The notes beneath the pieces are model-generated. The model was not told the origin of the DNA. It did not search any database and was given only the letters and a program-made list of their open reading frames with translations. This document shows positions 1 through 5,769 of a stretch of DNA of 5,894 nt, in pieces. This stretch comes from Thermomicrobiaceae bacterium (lineage in GTDB: Bacteria; Chloroflexota; Chloroflexia; Thermomicrobiales; Thermomicrobiaceae). Location of the stretch: positions 1-5,894 of the forward strand of contig SKKR01000110.1 in the NCBI GenBank assembly GCA_007123655.1, written 5' to 3'. The first letter of the stretch is position 1. Every line of letters starts with the position of its first letter. A program made the translations under genes and the position numbers.

Positions 1-804
1 CCCTATCTGTTTCCCAAGGCGGGAAGGCTTCGCCGGTGGGTCAACCGGTCTCTTGCTCACGGCAGCGACGCGATCATCCTGACGAACGAGCGCGACTTCC
101 GTCAGGTGAGCAGTAACCGCAGGCTCAAGGATCGAACCTGGCGGATCCCCCTGGGGAGCAACATCCCCGCCATTTCGGATGTTGACCGGAACGAGGTACT
201 GAGCCGGTTCGATTTGCCGACGTCCGGCTTTGTCGTCGGCTTCTTCGGGTTTCTCACCGCTGACAAGGGGATCGATGACCTGCTCGACGCGCTGGAGCGG
301 CCAGACATGGAAGGCGTGGAGCTGTTGATCATCAGCGGGGAACTCGCCACGACCGATACCAGCAACCGGCGGTATCATGACCGCATTCGGGAGCGCATTC
401 GGAACGCGAAGGTGCCGGTCCGGATTACCGGATACCTCCCGCCGAAAGACGTCGCCGAAGCGCTGAAGGCCGTAGACCTGATCGCACTGCCGTATCGAGG
501 TGGCGCCAGCCTTCGGAGCGGGACGCTGCTGGCCGCGCTTCAGTCGGGAACGCCCGTTGTGACGACGGATCCGCGTCCGGGCGACTCGCTGGCCCCCTTC
601 AACGCCGGGGAATCGGTCTGGCTCGTACCGGCGAGCGAAACTGACTTCCTCCATGAGGCGATCCAGCTCCTGCGTCACGAACCGTCACTGCGAAGACGGC
701 TGAGCCGCGCGGCGGGGTTCGCGATTGACGCATTCTCCTGGGAATCGATCGCTGCCAGGCATCTCGAGGTCTATGAGCATGTGCTAGGTCGCGCGCCGTC
801 CTGA
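1..804 (+). CDS. GT4-like glycosyltransferase, C-terminal part (5' end outside window)
   Basis: The frame is open from base 1 and ends at TGA 802-804, giving 267 residues with no start inside the window. An in-frame GTG at 106 is internal: the residues before it (SDAIILTNE, visible residues 22-30) already match the linker that precedes the nucleotide-sugar-binding domain in GT-B enzymes. Seen in order: RIPLGSNIP (48-56), like the family's 'vIPnGvd'; a Rossmann strand with VVGFFGFLTADKG (78-90), like 'GrlxxxKG'; ITGYLPPKDVAEAL (142-155); LIALPYRGG (160-168); and SGTPVVTT (182-189). This order fits the C-terminal domain of a GT-B fold, family GT4, transferring a sugar from an activated donor to a glycan or lipid. 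The EX7E glutamates seem absent: Ser170 and Ala178 fall at those places in the segment around RSGTLLAAL. Donor and acceptor cannot be told. Fold call is firm; activity is less sure. Confidence 0.85.
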   Translation, partial: PYLFPKAGRLRRWVNRSLAHGSDAIILTNERDFRQVSSNRRLKDRTWRIPLGSNIPAISDVDRNEVLSRFDLPTSGFVVGFFGFLTADKGIDDLLDALERPDMEGVELLIISGELATTDTSNRRYHDRIRERIRNAKVPVRITGYLPPKDVAEALKAVDLIALPYRGGASLRSGTLLAALQSGTPVVTTDPRPGDSLAPFNAGESVWLVPASETDFLHEAIQLLRHEPSLRRRLSRAAGFAIDAFSWESIAARHLEVYEHVLGRAPS

Positions 805-886
805 CCACCCACGTTTCGGTCTTGTAACACTTCCGCGCCCGGCGTCGCGTTCGTGCCGTGCCCGACATCTACGCTTGGACCAACGG

Positions 887-904
887 GCCGGAGTCGTCTC
901 CGGC
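887..904 (+). promoter_or_regulatory. 7-bp leader hairpin upstream of the L,D-transpeptidase gene
   Basis: GCCGGAG (887-893) and CTCCGGC (898-904) form a perfect 7-bp, almost all G:C stem with a TCGT tetraloop. It ends 16 bases before ATG 921 and 82 bases after the glycosyltransferase stop. No proper T tract follows (only GTTTC at 911-915), so it could be a weak terminator of the upstream gene, an mRNA leader structure, or chance in GC-rich DNA. Confidence 0.35.
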
Positions 905-920
905 AGCGGGGTTTCAACGG

Positions 921-2141
921 ATGTCAGGGGGTACCGTGCGACAGATCATTACGGCCATCATCGTCCTCTTGCTCAGCATTGGATTCGTTACACCCGCCCT
1001 GGCGGAGAATCCACCGCCGGGACAGGACCCGTCTGAGGGTCCGTGTGTGCTCGAGTCCATCCCGGACGCGGCCTATCAGGATGACGATATCCTGCGCTAT
1101 CAGCAGGAAGTCGGACCCGACGAAGTCTACTTCCCACTCACCGGTCATCACCTGGAAGGCGACTTCCTGGACTACTGGCGTGCCAACGGTGGTCTCTATC
1201 AGTTTGGCTATCCGCTGACCGAGGAGATCACCGAAGACGGCATGACAGTTCAGTACTTCGAGCGTGCGGTCTTCGAATTCCACGCCGACCACGCGCCGGA
1301 GTGGCAGGTCCTTCTCCGCAGGCTCGGCGCGGACCAGACAGCGCATCGACGAAACGAACCTGCATTCCTGCCCATTTCCGGGTCCGACGGTGAAGACACC
1401 CGCTTCTTTCCCGAGACGGGCCACCGGTTGAGCCACGGGTTCAAGGACTACTGGGAACAGTATGGCGGCCTGCGAATCAACGGATATCCGATCTCCGAAG
1501 AGTTCACGGAGGACGGACGCACGGTCCAGTATTTCGAGCGAGTGCGCTACGAGTGGCACCCGGAGCACCAGGGAACACAGTACGAGATTCTCCTTGGGCA
1601 CCTCGGACGAGTCGCTTCGAGCGAGGCTGGTGTGAATACCTCACCGGTGGAACGCCGGGACGGGATCGAGAATTATCATCCCGATCTGTGGTATACGCCG
1701 GCACCCCCTGCGCCGACGCCGCCCGCGGTCAGTGCTCCGGCCGGCGCGCCAACGCACGTCAGCAAGTGGATCGAGCTTGACCTGACGAACCAGCGCCTGC
1801 GTGCCTGGCAGTATGACCGGGTGGTCTTTAATGCCGTCGTCTCCACCGGTCGACCTGCCGTCCCGACCCTGACTGGCACCTTCCAAACGTACATGCACCT
1901 GCGCTACGGGAACATGGCCGGCTGGACTCCGGACCGGGGCTCCTACAGCCTTCCGAATGTTCCGTACATCATGTACTACGACCGCGGTTACGGAATTCAC
2001 GGCACCTACTGGCACACGAACTTCGGCACCCCGCAAAGCGCGGGTTGTGTCAACATGACGATCGGCGACGCTGGGTGGCTGTTCAACTGGGCGCACGTCG
2101 GAACGACCGTCTACATCCACGGGCGCACACCGGGGACCTGA
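921..2141 (+). CDS. Exported L,D-transpeptidase (YkuD domain) with two N-terminal repeat modules
   Basis: From ATG 921 the product has 406 residues. A Sec signal peptide (one Arg, then ITAIIVLLLSIGF, ending TPALA before ENPP) implies cleavage near residue 28 and extracytoplasmic action. Two homologous modules follow, at about 70-136 and 162-229, each with GHxL, DYW, GGL, GYPxxEE, TVQYFER and a closing LG. A Pro/Ala linker (about 259-277) leads to the YkuD domain (281-401). The catalytic signature is present: His360 in GIHGTYWH, then SAGCVN with the Cys376 nucleophile. YkuD enzymes form a thioacyl intermediate on this Cys and make 3-3 peptidoglycan cross-links or attach proteins; the real acceptor here is unknown. 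Start: GTG 858 would put 27 residues before the hydrophobic core and run coding through the leader hairpin, so I reject it. GTG 936, with AGGGGG at 926-931 only 4 bases upstream, would give a neat 23-residue signal peptide and is a real alternative to 921. Confidence 0.9.
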   Translation: MSGGTVRQIITAIIVLLLSIGFVTPALAENPPPGQDPSEGPCVLESIPDAAYQDDDILRYQQEVGPDEVYFPLTGHHLEGDFLDYWRANGGLYQFGYPLTEEITEDGMTVQYFERAVFEFHADHAPEWQVLLRRLGADQTAHRRNEPAFLPISGSDGEDTRFFPETGHRLSHGFKDYWEQYGGLRINGYPISEEFTEDGRTVQYFERVRYEWHPEHQGTQYEILLGHLGRVASSEAGVNTSPVERRDGIENYHPDLWYTPAPPAPTPPAVSAPAGAPTHVSKWIELDLTNQRLRAWQYDRVVFNAVVSTGRPAVPTLTGTFQTYMHLRYGNMAGWTPDRGSYSLPNVPYIMYYDRGYGIHGTYWHTNFGTPQSAGCVNMTIGDAGWLFNWAHVGTTVYIHGRTPGT

Positions 2142-2162
2142 TCAATTCACTTCGCCACGTTC

Positions 2163-2193
2163 AATCCGGTCACGTTTCGTGCGTGACCGGATT
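2163..2193. terminator. Perfect 12-bp inverted repeat between convergent genes (possible bidirectional terminator)
   Basis: AATCCGGTCACG (2163-2174) pairs completely with CGTGACCGGATT (2182-2193), with a 7-base loop. It starts 22 bases after the L,D-transpeptidase stop, and its far arm overlaps the TAA of the opposing osmC-type gene (2192-2194). No T tract follows on either strand, so it is not a textbook intrinsic terminator. Position between convergent genes and stem length make transcript termination or 3'-end protection the likely job. Confidence 0.6.
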
Positions 2194-2692
2194 AGCCGCG
2201 GTTGAATTCGATGACCGGTGGATGCTTCAGTGTCTGCATCACGACGCAATACTGCTCTGTCTTTTCGAGCAACGACGCGATCTGGTCGTCGGTCGCATCT
2301 GGGGCGTCGATATCGAAAGACAGGCGGATCTCGGTGAATCCGACCGGGACGTCGCGATCGATGGCGAGTGTCCCTCGCAGGTCCAGGTCACCATCCGCGG
2401 AAACGCTGATACGCTCGACAGGCAGGCTCATGGCCGTGGCGACCATCTGACAGGTGATCTGGGCACATGCCGCGAGGGAGGCGAGCAGCATGTCCCCGGA
2501 GCATGGAGCAGTCCCGGGACCTCCGACGCCCGGGTGCGCCTCCGATGGCAACGCCTGGTCTCCCAGATGGACCGAGCACGTGACCGGCACTCCGTTCTGC
2601 CCGGCTCCAGCGTGAAGCGTTATCCGCGCCTCATCCCCGTTCTCCCGGTATCGCTGTTTCAGCGGTCGCTGAATCGCCCGAAGATCCATCAT
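2192..2692 (-). CDS. OsmC/Ohr-family protein
   Basis: From ATG at 2690-2692 the product has 166 residues, in the usual size range for OsmC-like proteins (about 140-180). The frame is open to a TTG at 2711-2713. I prefer the ATG because GGAG lies 4 bases upstream of it; the next ATG (2687-2689) has 7-base spacing and is equally possible. The family's two cysteines are visible: Cys76 in LLASLAACAQIT, matching the 'LLaALasC' helix, and Cys149 in EKTEQYCVV, matching the second, resolving-type position. In characterised Ohr and OsmC members this pair reduces organic hydroperoxides through a disulfide cycle in the cytoplasm. Here SGDMLL replaces the common PEELL, so the classic Glu before the first Cys helix is absent, and an extra Cys (residue 64) lies nearby. 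That points to a general OsmC-like branch rather than proven Ohr; substrate is unknown. Confidence 0.85.
   Translation of the reverse strand: MMDLRAIQRPLKQRYRENGDEARITLHAGAGQNGVPVTCSVHLGDQALPSEAHPGVGGPGTAPCSGDMLLASLAACAQITCQMVATAMSLPVERISVSADGDLDLRGTLAIDRDVPVGFTEIRLSFDIDAPDATDDQIASLLEKTEQYCVVMQTLKHPPVIEFNRG
2658..2673. repeat. Interrupted palindrome in the 5' coding end of the OsmC gene
   Basis: TTCAGCG, a 2-base GT centre, then CGCTGAA: a perfect 7-bp inverted repeat starting about 20 bases inside the OsmC-type coding region. The size suits a dimeric repressor site, and peroxide-stress genes are often controlled by such regulators, but the position is inside codons and chance is possible. 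Confidence 0.25.
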
Positions 2693-2732
2693 CTCGCTCC
2701 AGTCATTCCTCAAACGTGCGTCGTGGGTCCGA

Positions 2733-2738
2733 ATTTTA
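2733..2738 (-). promoter_or_regulatory. Possible -10 element for the OsmC-family gene
   Basis: Read on the minus strand this is TAAAAT (5 of 6 to TATAAT), 40 bases upstream of the ATG at 2692. It lies in an AT-rich patch unusual for this window. No convincing -35 is found at 16-18 bases; a TTAACA further upstream is about 27 bases away, too far. An 8-bp palindrome GTCCGGAC (2746-2753) sits where a regulator could bind. Weak call. Confidence 0.25.
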
Positions 2739-2773
2739 TGCCGAGGTCCGGACGGCCTCTCTCTTTGTTAATC

Positions 2774-2810
2774 CCTGGCAGGACGGCGTTTCATTCGCTG
2801 CCATGCCAGG
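2774..2810 (-). terminator. Long bulged hairpin downstream of the SnoaL-like gene
   Basis: CCTGGCA (2774-2780) pairs with TGCCAGG (2804-2810). Inside it, 2781-2788 pairs with 2796-2802 through seven more pairs (one G:T), leaving two single-base bulges (A2783, A2803) and the loop TTTCATT. The hairpin lies 12 bases past the stop of the minus-strand SnoaL gene and before the OsmC gene on the same strand. There is no U tract after it. It could terminate or attenuate read-through into the OsmC gene. Confidence 0.45.
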
Positions 2811-2822
2811 CGCAAGGCTGCT

Positions 2823-3230
2823 CTAGTTGATCAACCCGAGTTGCCTGCGGAACCCGAGCTGGTCATCTAATTCCCAGATCTCGACCAGGGTCCCGTCCTC
2901 GAAACGGAAGAAGAGCGTCATCGCCATCCTGATCTGCCGGCCGGTTGGCTCGGCCCCGGCCCAGGGGCCCATATGGGTGCCGGTAAACGTCATAAGCGCC
3001 GCGACGATGTCTCCTTCCGTGACCAACTCGTCAATCTCCATTCGCAGATCGGGGAACGCTGCTCTCCAGCGCCCCACAATCGTGCACAATTCGTCAACGC
3101 TCAGTTCGCGTGGTACTCCGGCGTAGTGAAACCTCATCGGGTCTGCAGCGACGGGCGCAAACACCTCTGTCTTTCCCTGGTTCCAACCCTGCTCGATCAT
3201 CAGAGTCACCGACGCTTTCAGGTCGACCAA
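2823..3230 (-). CDS. SnoaL-like / NTF2-superfamily protein (predicted ester-cyclase type)
   Basis: From a TTG at 3228-3230 the product has 135 residues, the usual length for SnoaL-like single-domain proteins. Family features seen: an N-terminal helix ending in EQGWNQGK (residues 13-20), FPDLRMEIDELVTEGDIVA (59-77), the strand FTGTHMGPWAG (82-92), then GRQI and FRFEDGTLVEIWELDD (108-123). The alpha+beta cone fold binds small hydrophobic ligands. SnoaL itself closes a polyketide ring, but most bacterial relatives are uncharacterised, so no reaction should be assumed. Start choice: the frame stays open up to 3482, but residues above 3230 do not resemble the family, AAGGTGG lies 6 bases before the TTG, and a perfect TATAAT sits about 83 bases upstream. 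The next ATG (3198-3200) would remove part of the first helix. Family call is good; exact start is moderately sure. Confidence 0.82.
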   Translation of the reverse strand: MVDLKASVTLMIEQGWNQGKTEVFAPVAADPMRFHYAGVPRELSVDELCTIVGRWRAAFPDLRMEIDELVTEGDIVAALMTFTGTHMGPWAGAEPTGRQIRMAMTLFFRFEDGTLVEIWELDDQLGFRRQLGLIN

Positions 3231-3312
3231 CGAAAACCACCTTTCGGCACTTGCCGGTCGAGGAGACCGATGTGACTGGACAGTATGTAACCCTGCGTTC
3301 GCGAGTGCGAGC

Positions 3313-3318
3313 ATTATA
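3313..3318 (-). promoter_or_regulatory. TATAAT -10 box, likely promoter of the SnoaL-like gene
   Basis: On the minus strand this reads TATAAT, a perfect sigma-70 type -10. Transcription would begin near 3305, giving a leader of about 75 bases before the TTG start. No good -35 is seen at 16-18 bases. A copy of CGCAACGAGAAC (3329-3340) lies over the expected -35 position, which may mean an activator-dependent promoter. Confidence 0.45.
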
Positions 3319-3328
3319 ACTGCCGAAA

Positions 3329-3417
3329 CGCAACGAGAACGCCTGCCAGCGTAGTACACTAGCAGGTGACGTTGCGCGCACTTCTGCAAAACCTGATCAG
3401 CGCCGCGCAACGAGAAC
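3329..3417. repeat. Three CGCAACG copies in a divergent intergenic region
   Basis: CGCAACGAGAAC occurs twice, exactly, at 3329-3340 and 3406-3417. An inverted copy of its core, CGTTGCG, lies between them at 3370-3376. Core centres are 41 and 36 bases apart. An imperfect palindrome with core TAGT-AC-ACTA (3352-3361), flanked by CCTGC (3342-3346) and GCAGG (3362-3366), lies between the first two. All are in the 220-base gap between the divergent SnoaL and 129-residue protein genes, so they are candidate regulator-binding sites. No protein is identified for them. Confidence 0.4.
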
Positions 3418-3450
3418 ACGTAAACGCCAGATGTTGTTGGAGGATTCACG

Positions 3451-3840
3451 GTGAGGTATCTGCTCAAGGACGAGCGAGGCACACCAGCCTCAGAGCTCGA
3501 ATCAGGCGACGGAGAGAAGATTCTGCGGCGCGGGCGCCATCAGGGCCGCCGGGTGGTCGAGGTCTACGTGCTGCACCCGAGCGGATCGATTGATCGCTAC
3601 GAAGAGCGTGCCCGCCGGAAGCTGGGAAGTAACGCAATTGCCGCACGCACCTGGCTCTGCGAGACATATCATCCCGGTGAGTCCGACGAGTGGGGCGACG
3701 AGCGCTATATTCCGAACCCGGAGGAGGCGATTGAAGAGACCGAGCCCAAGCCTGATGCCATGATGATGGTGTTGCTCGGTGCCGAGCACGACAGCGAGGC
3801 GAACGTGGATCAATTGGCCGGCATTCAGTCACCGAAGTAG
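3451..3840 (+). CDS. Uncharacterised small protein, basic N-terminal half and acidic C-terminal half
   Basis: A GTG at 3451 is preceded by GGAGG (3439-3443) at 7-base spacing, a strong ribosome-binding site, so this is probably a real gene. The product has 129 residues and I do not recognise a family. Seen: no signal peptide and no membrane segment; residues 23-57 are rich in Arg/Lys and alternate as for beta strands (RRVVEVYVLHPSGSIDRY); ARRKLGSNAIAARTWLCETY (54-73) looks helical; 78-120 is strongly acidic (EEAIEETEP) with a short hydrophobic patch AMMMVLLG (103-110). One Cys (70). The charge split might mean nucleic-acid contact or self-masking, but that is a guess. It diverges from the SnoaL gene and ends 100 bases before the GGT-family gene, which has its own possible -10, so a shared operon is not required. 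Confidence 0.8.
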   Translation: MRYLLKDERGTPASELESGDGEKILRRGRHQGRRVVEVYVLHPSGSIDRYEERARRKLGSNAIAARTWLCETYHPGESDEWGDERYIPNPEEAIEETEPKPDAMMMVLLGAEHDSEANVDQLAGIQSPK

Positions 3841-3894
3841 CGATCCCGGATCAATCCCGCCACCTTCTTCGATGCGTGAACTGGCGCTTCCGTC

Positions 3895-3900
3895 TACAAT
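3895..3900 (+). promoter_or_regulatory. Possible -10 element for the GGT-family gene
   Basis: TACAAT (5 of 6 to TATAAT) lies 40 bases upstream of ATG 3941; transcription would start near 3907. No clear -35 at normal spacing (TGCGTG or ATGCGT is all that is there). Plausible only because it sits in the single gap between two well-supported genes. Confidence 0.3.
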
Positions 3901-3940
3901 GCCTGGACAGAAATCCAGCGCACGCCTGAAGGAGGCATGA

Positions 3941-5683
3941 ATGTCATCGTTTTACGCTTCGCCGGAACGCACGTCGCATCGCCCCCCGATACAGGCGCGT
4001 CACTACGCAATCTGCAGCGGTCACTATCTCGCGACTGCCGCCGGGAACCGGATGTTCAATCTCGGCGGGAACGCAATCGACGCCGGGGTCGCCGCCGGGA
4101 TCTGCATAAACGTGCTGCTTCCGGACCTGACAAACTTTGGTGGCGTGGCGCCGACAATCGTCTACCACAAAGAAAAAGACGAACTCCGGTCGATCAGCGG
4201 GCTCGGTTACTGGGGCTCGGACGCCAGCCTGGAGATCTACCAGCGTGAAGAAGGCGGAAAGATCCCGAACGGCGCCCGCCGCTCGGTCATTCCTGCTGCC
4301 GCGGACGCGTGGCTTACCGCGCTCGCACGGTACGGGAATCTCTCCTTCGAGACTGTTGTGACGCCGGCGATCGAGCTCTGCGAGCAGGGATTTCAGGTGT
4401 ACCCGTCGCTGAGCCGCAACCTGCAAAAGCATCGTCCAAACATCGAATGTTTCCCGAGTAGCGCGGAGATCTTCTTGCCTGGCGGGCGCGTTCCGGAGGT
4501 GGGGAAGGTCCTCTACCAGCATGACCTTGGCAGAACGTTCCGGCGCATGGTGGAAGCGGAGAAACAGGCTTCCGGAGGCGGAAGACAGGCCGGCGTTGAA
4601 GCCGCGCGAGATGGGTTCTACAAGGGTGAGATTGCCAGAGAGATCGCCGCGTTCATCACGGCGGAAGGTGGATTCATCAGTGAAGCGGATCTGGCCGGGT
4701 TCGCCTCCGATATCGAGGAGCCGCCCACTGTCAACTACAAGGGTATCGATGTTTATACCTGCGGCCCGTGGTGTCAGGGGCCGATGAACCTGCAGGTGCT
4801 CAAGATTCTCGAAGGGTTCGACCTCAAAGGAATGGGACATAATTCGGCGGACTATCTCTCTGTGCTAGTTCAGGCACTTGATCTGGTCTTTGCGGACCGG
4901 GAGGCGTATTACGCCGACCCGAAATTCGTCGACGTTCCGCTGGACGGTCTGCTGTCTGACGGGTATGCGGCCGAACAGCGAGGAAGGATTGACCCGAACC
5001 AGACGTTCGATGAGATGCCTGCTCCGGGAAGCCCGACCGGCGTCGGGGCGGTTCGTGGTGGGAGTGGTCCAGTTGGTGATATGAACACCGAGCGGTATCC
5101 GGATACCAGTTACGTGTGTGCCGTGGACGCTGAAGGGAATGCATTTTCCGCGACGCCGTCCGATCCGGTTGCTGGTTCTCCAGTTATCCCCGGGCTGGGG
5201 CTGATCGCATCCGGACGCGGAAACCAGAGCCGGATTGATCCAGATCATCCGGCGTCGTTGCAAGCTGGCAAGCGCCCCCGCCTGACCCCGAATCCGGCGA
5301 TGGCGTTCAAAGACGGAAAGCTCTACATGCCGTTTGGCACACCGGGTGGGGATATGCAGGTTCAATCGATGGTGCAGGTCTTCGTGAACATTGTCGAGTT
5401 CGGAATGGACCCGCAGCAGGCGATCGAGCAGCCACGGATCGGGACGTTCAACCATCCGGATTCGTTTGCTCCTCACACGTACTGGCCGGGTTTGCGTCAA
5501 GTTGAGACCAGGGTAGACGATTCGGTCATCCGGGAGCTCGAGGCACGCGGGCACAAGGTCGAGCGCTGGCCGGAATGGACCCGGGCAACCGGGAACGTCT
5601 GCGCGATCGTGGTGGACGAGGATTCCGGTACGCGTACTGCCGGGGCGGACGCCAGGGCAGAGGCATACGCGATCGGCTGGTAA
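3941..5683 (+). CDS. Gamma-glutamyltransferase-family Ntn-hydrolase, non-canonical branch
   Basis: 580 residues, full length for the family. ATG 3941 has AAGGAGG (3929-3935) 5 bases upstream; ATG 3937 is out of frame and too close to it. N-terminal marks: ATAAGNRMFNLGGNAIDAGVAA (31-52; family 'A..aG..iL..GGNAvDAAvA') and the LPDLTNFGG segment (60-68). Family members cleave themselves before a Thr that becomes the N-terminal nucleophile; here it is Thr389 in DTSYVCAVDAEGN, aligning with the E. coli TTHYSVVD start of the small subunit. GKRPRLTPNPAMAF (443-456) and FGTPGGD (465-471) complete the small subunit. Differences from classic GGT: no Arg is visible where the alpha-carboxylate-binding 'DxRE' Arg should be (ISGLGYWG, 85-92); the SS pair of 'PLSSMSP' is LT; and the lid 'NNQMDDF' is replaced by GRGNQSRID. 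No signal peptide, so probably cytoplasmic. A gamma-glutamyl or other amide hydrolase is likely; glutathione as substrate is doubtful. Confidence 0.9.
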   Translation: MSSFYASPERTSHRPPIQARHYAICSGHYLATAAGNRMFNLGGNAIDAGVAAGICINVLLPDLTNFGGVAPTIVYHKEKDELRSISGLGYWGSDASLEIYQREEGGKIPNGARRSVIPAAADAWLTALARYGNLSFETVVTPAIELCEQGFQVYPSLSRNLQKHRPNIECFPSSAEIFLPGGRVPEVGKVLYQHDLGRTFRRMVEAEKQASGGGRQAGVEAARDGFYKGEIAREIAAFITAEGGFISEADLAGFASDIEEPPTVNYKGIDVYTCGPWCQGPMNLQVLKILEGFDLKGMGHNSADYLSVLVQALDLVFADREAYYADPKFVDVPLDGLLSDGYAAEQRGRIDPNQTFDEMPAPGSPTGVGAVRGGSGPVGDMNTERYPDTSYVCAVDAEGNAFSATPSDPVAGSPVIPGLGLIASGRGNQSRIDPDHPASLQAGKRPRLTPNPAMAFKDGKLYMPFGTPGGDMQVQSMVQVFVNIVEFGMDPQQAIEQPRIGTFNHPDSFAPHTYWPGLRQVETRVDDSVIRELEARGHKVERWPEWTRATGNVCAIVVDEDSGTRTAGADARAEAYAIGW

Positions 5684-5712
5684 CGGGTAGATTACCCACT
5701 CAGGCGTGCGAA

Positions 5713-5733
5713 GGGTGGAGTTTCCCTCCGCTT
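5713..5733 (+). terminator. Weak hairpin after the GGT-family gene
   Basis: GGGTGGAG (5713-5720) can pair with CTCCGCTT (5726-5733) using three G:T pairs and a 5-base loop, 29 bases after the stop. A smaller stem GGGTA/TACCC (5685-5697) directly follows the stop codon. Neither has a T tract, so transcription may continue into the next gene. Confidence 0.25.
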
Positions 5734-5769
5734 CCATCAGGTGCCATTGCAGCACAGGAGCAACTGCTC

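Noticed and set aside
805..886. TGTAAC near 823-828 as a promoter for the L,D-transpeptidase
   Set aside because: The match to TATAAT is poor and there is no -35 at normal spacing, so it cannot be separated from chance.
858..920. GTG 858 as the start of the L,D-transpeptidase
   Set aside because: It would add 21 residues (counted from the ATG) before a normal signal peptide, has no good ribosome-binding site, and would code through a perfect hairpin.
924..1601. Minus-strand open frame of 225 codons opposite the L,D-transpeptidase
   Set aside because: It overlaps the signal peptide and repeat modules of a well-supported gene, shows no recognisable motif, and is a codon-bias shadow.
2045..2830. 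Plus-strand open frame of 261 codons across the OsmC-type gene and both hairpins
   Set aside because: It begins inside the YkuD coding end, runs antisense to a gene with family cysteines, and its translation has no coherent domain.
3937..4248. Open frame from ATG 3937 overlapping the GGT-family start
   Set aside because: It is only one base from the AAGGAGG, is in a different frame from the conserved GGT sequence, and its translation has no family features.
3944..5755. Two long minus-strand open frames (about 298 and 296 codons) opposite the GGT-family gene
   Set aside because: They are antisense to a clearly homologous full-length gene, have no family resemblance or domain order, and arise from GC-rich codon bias.
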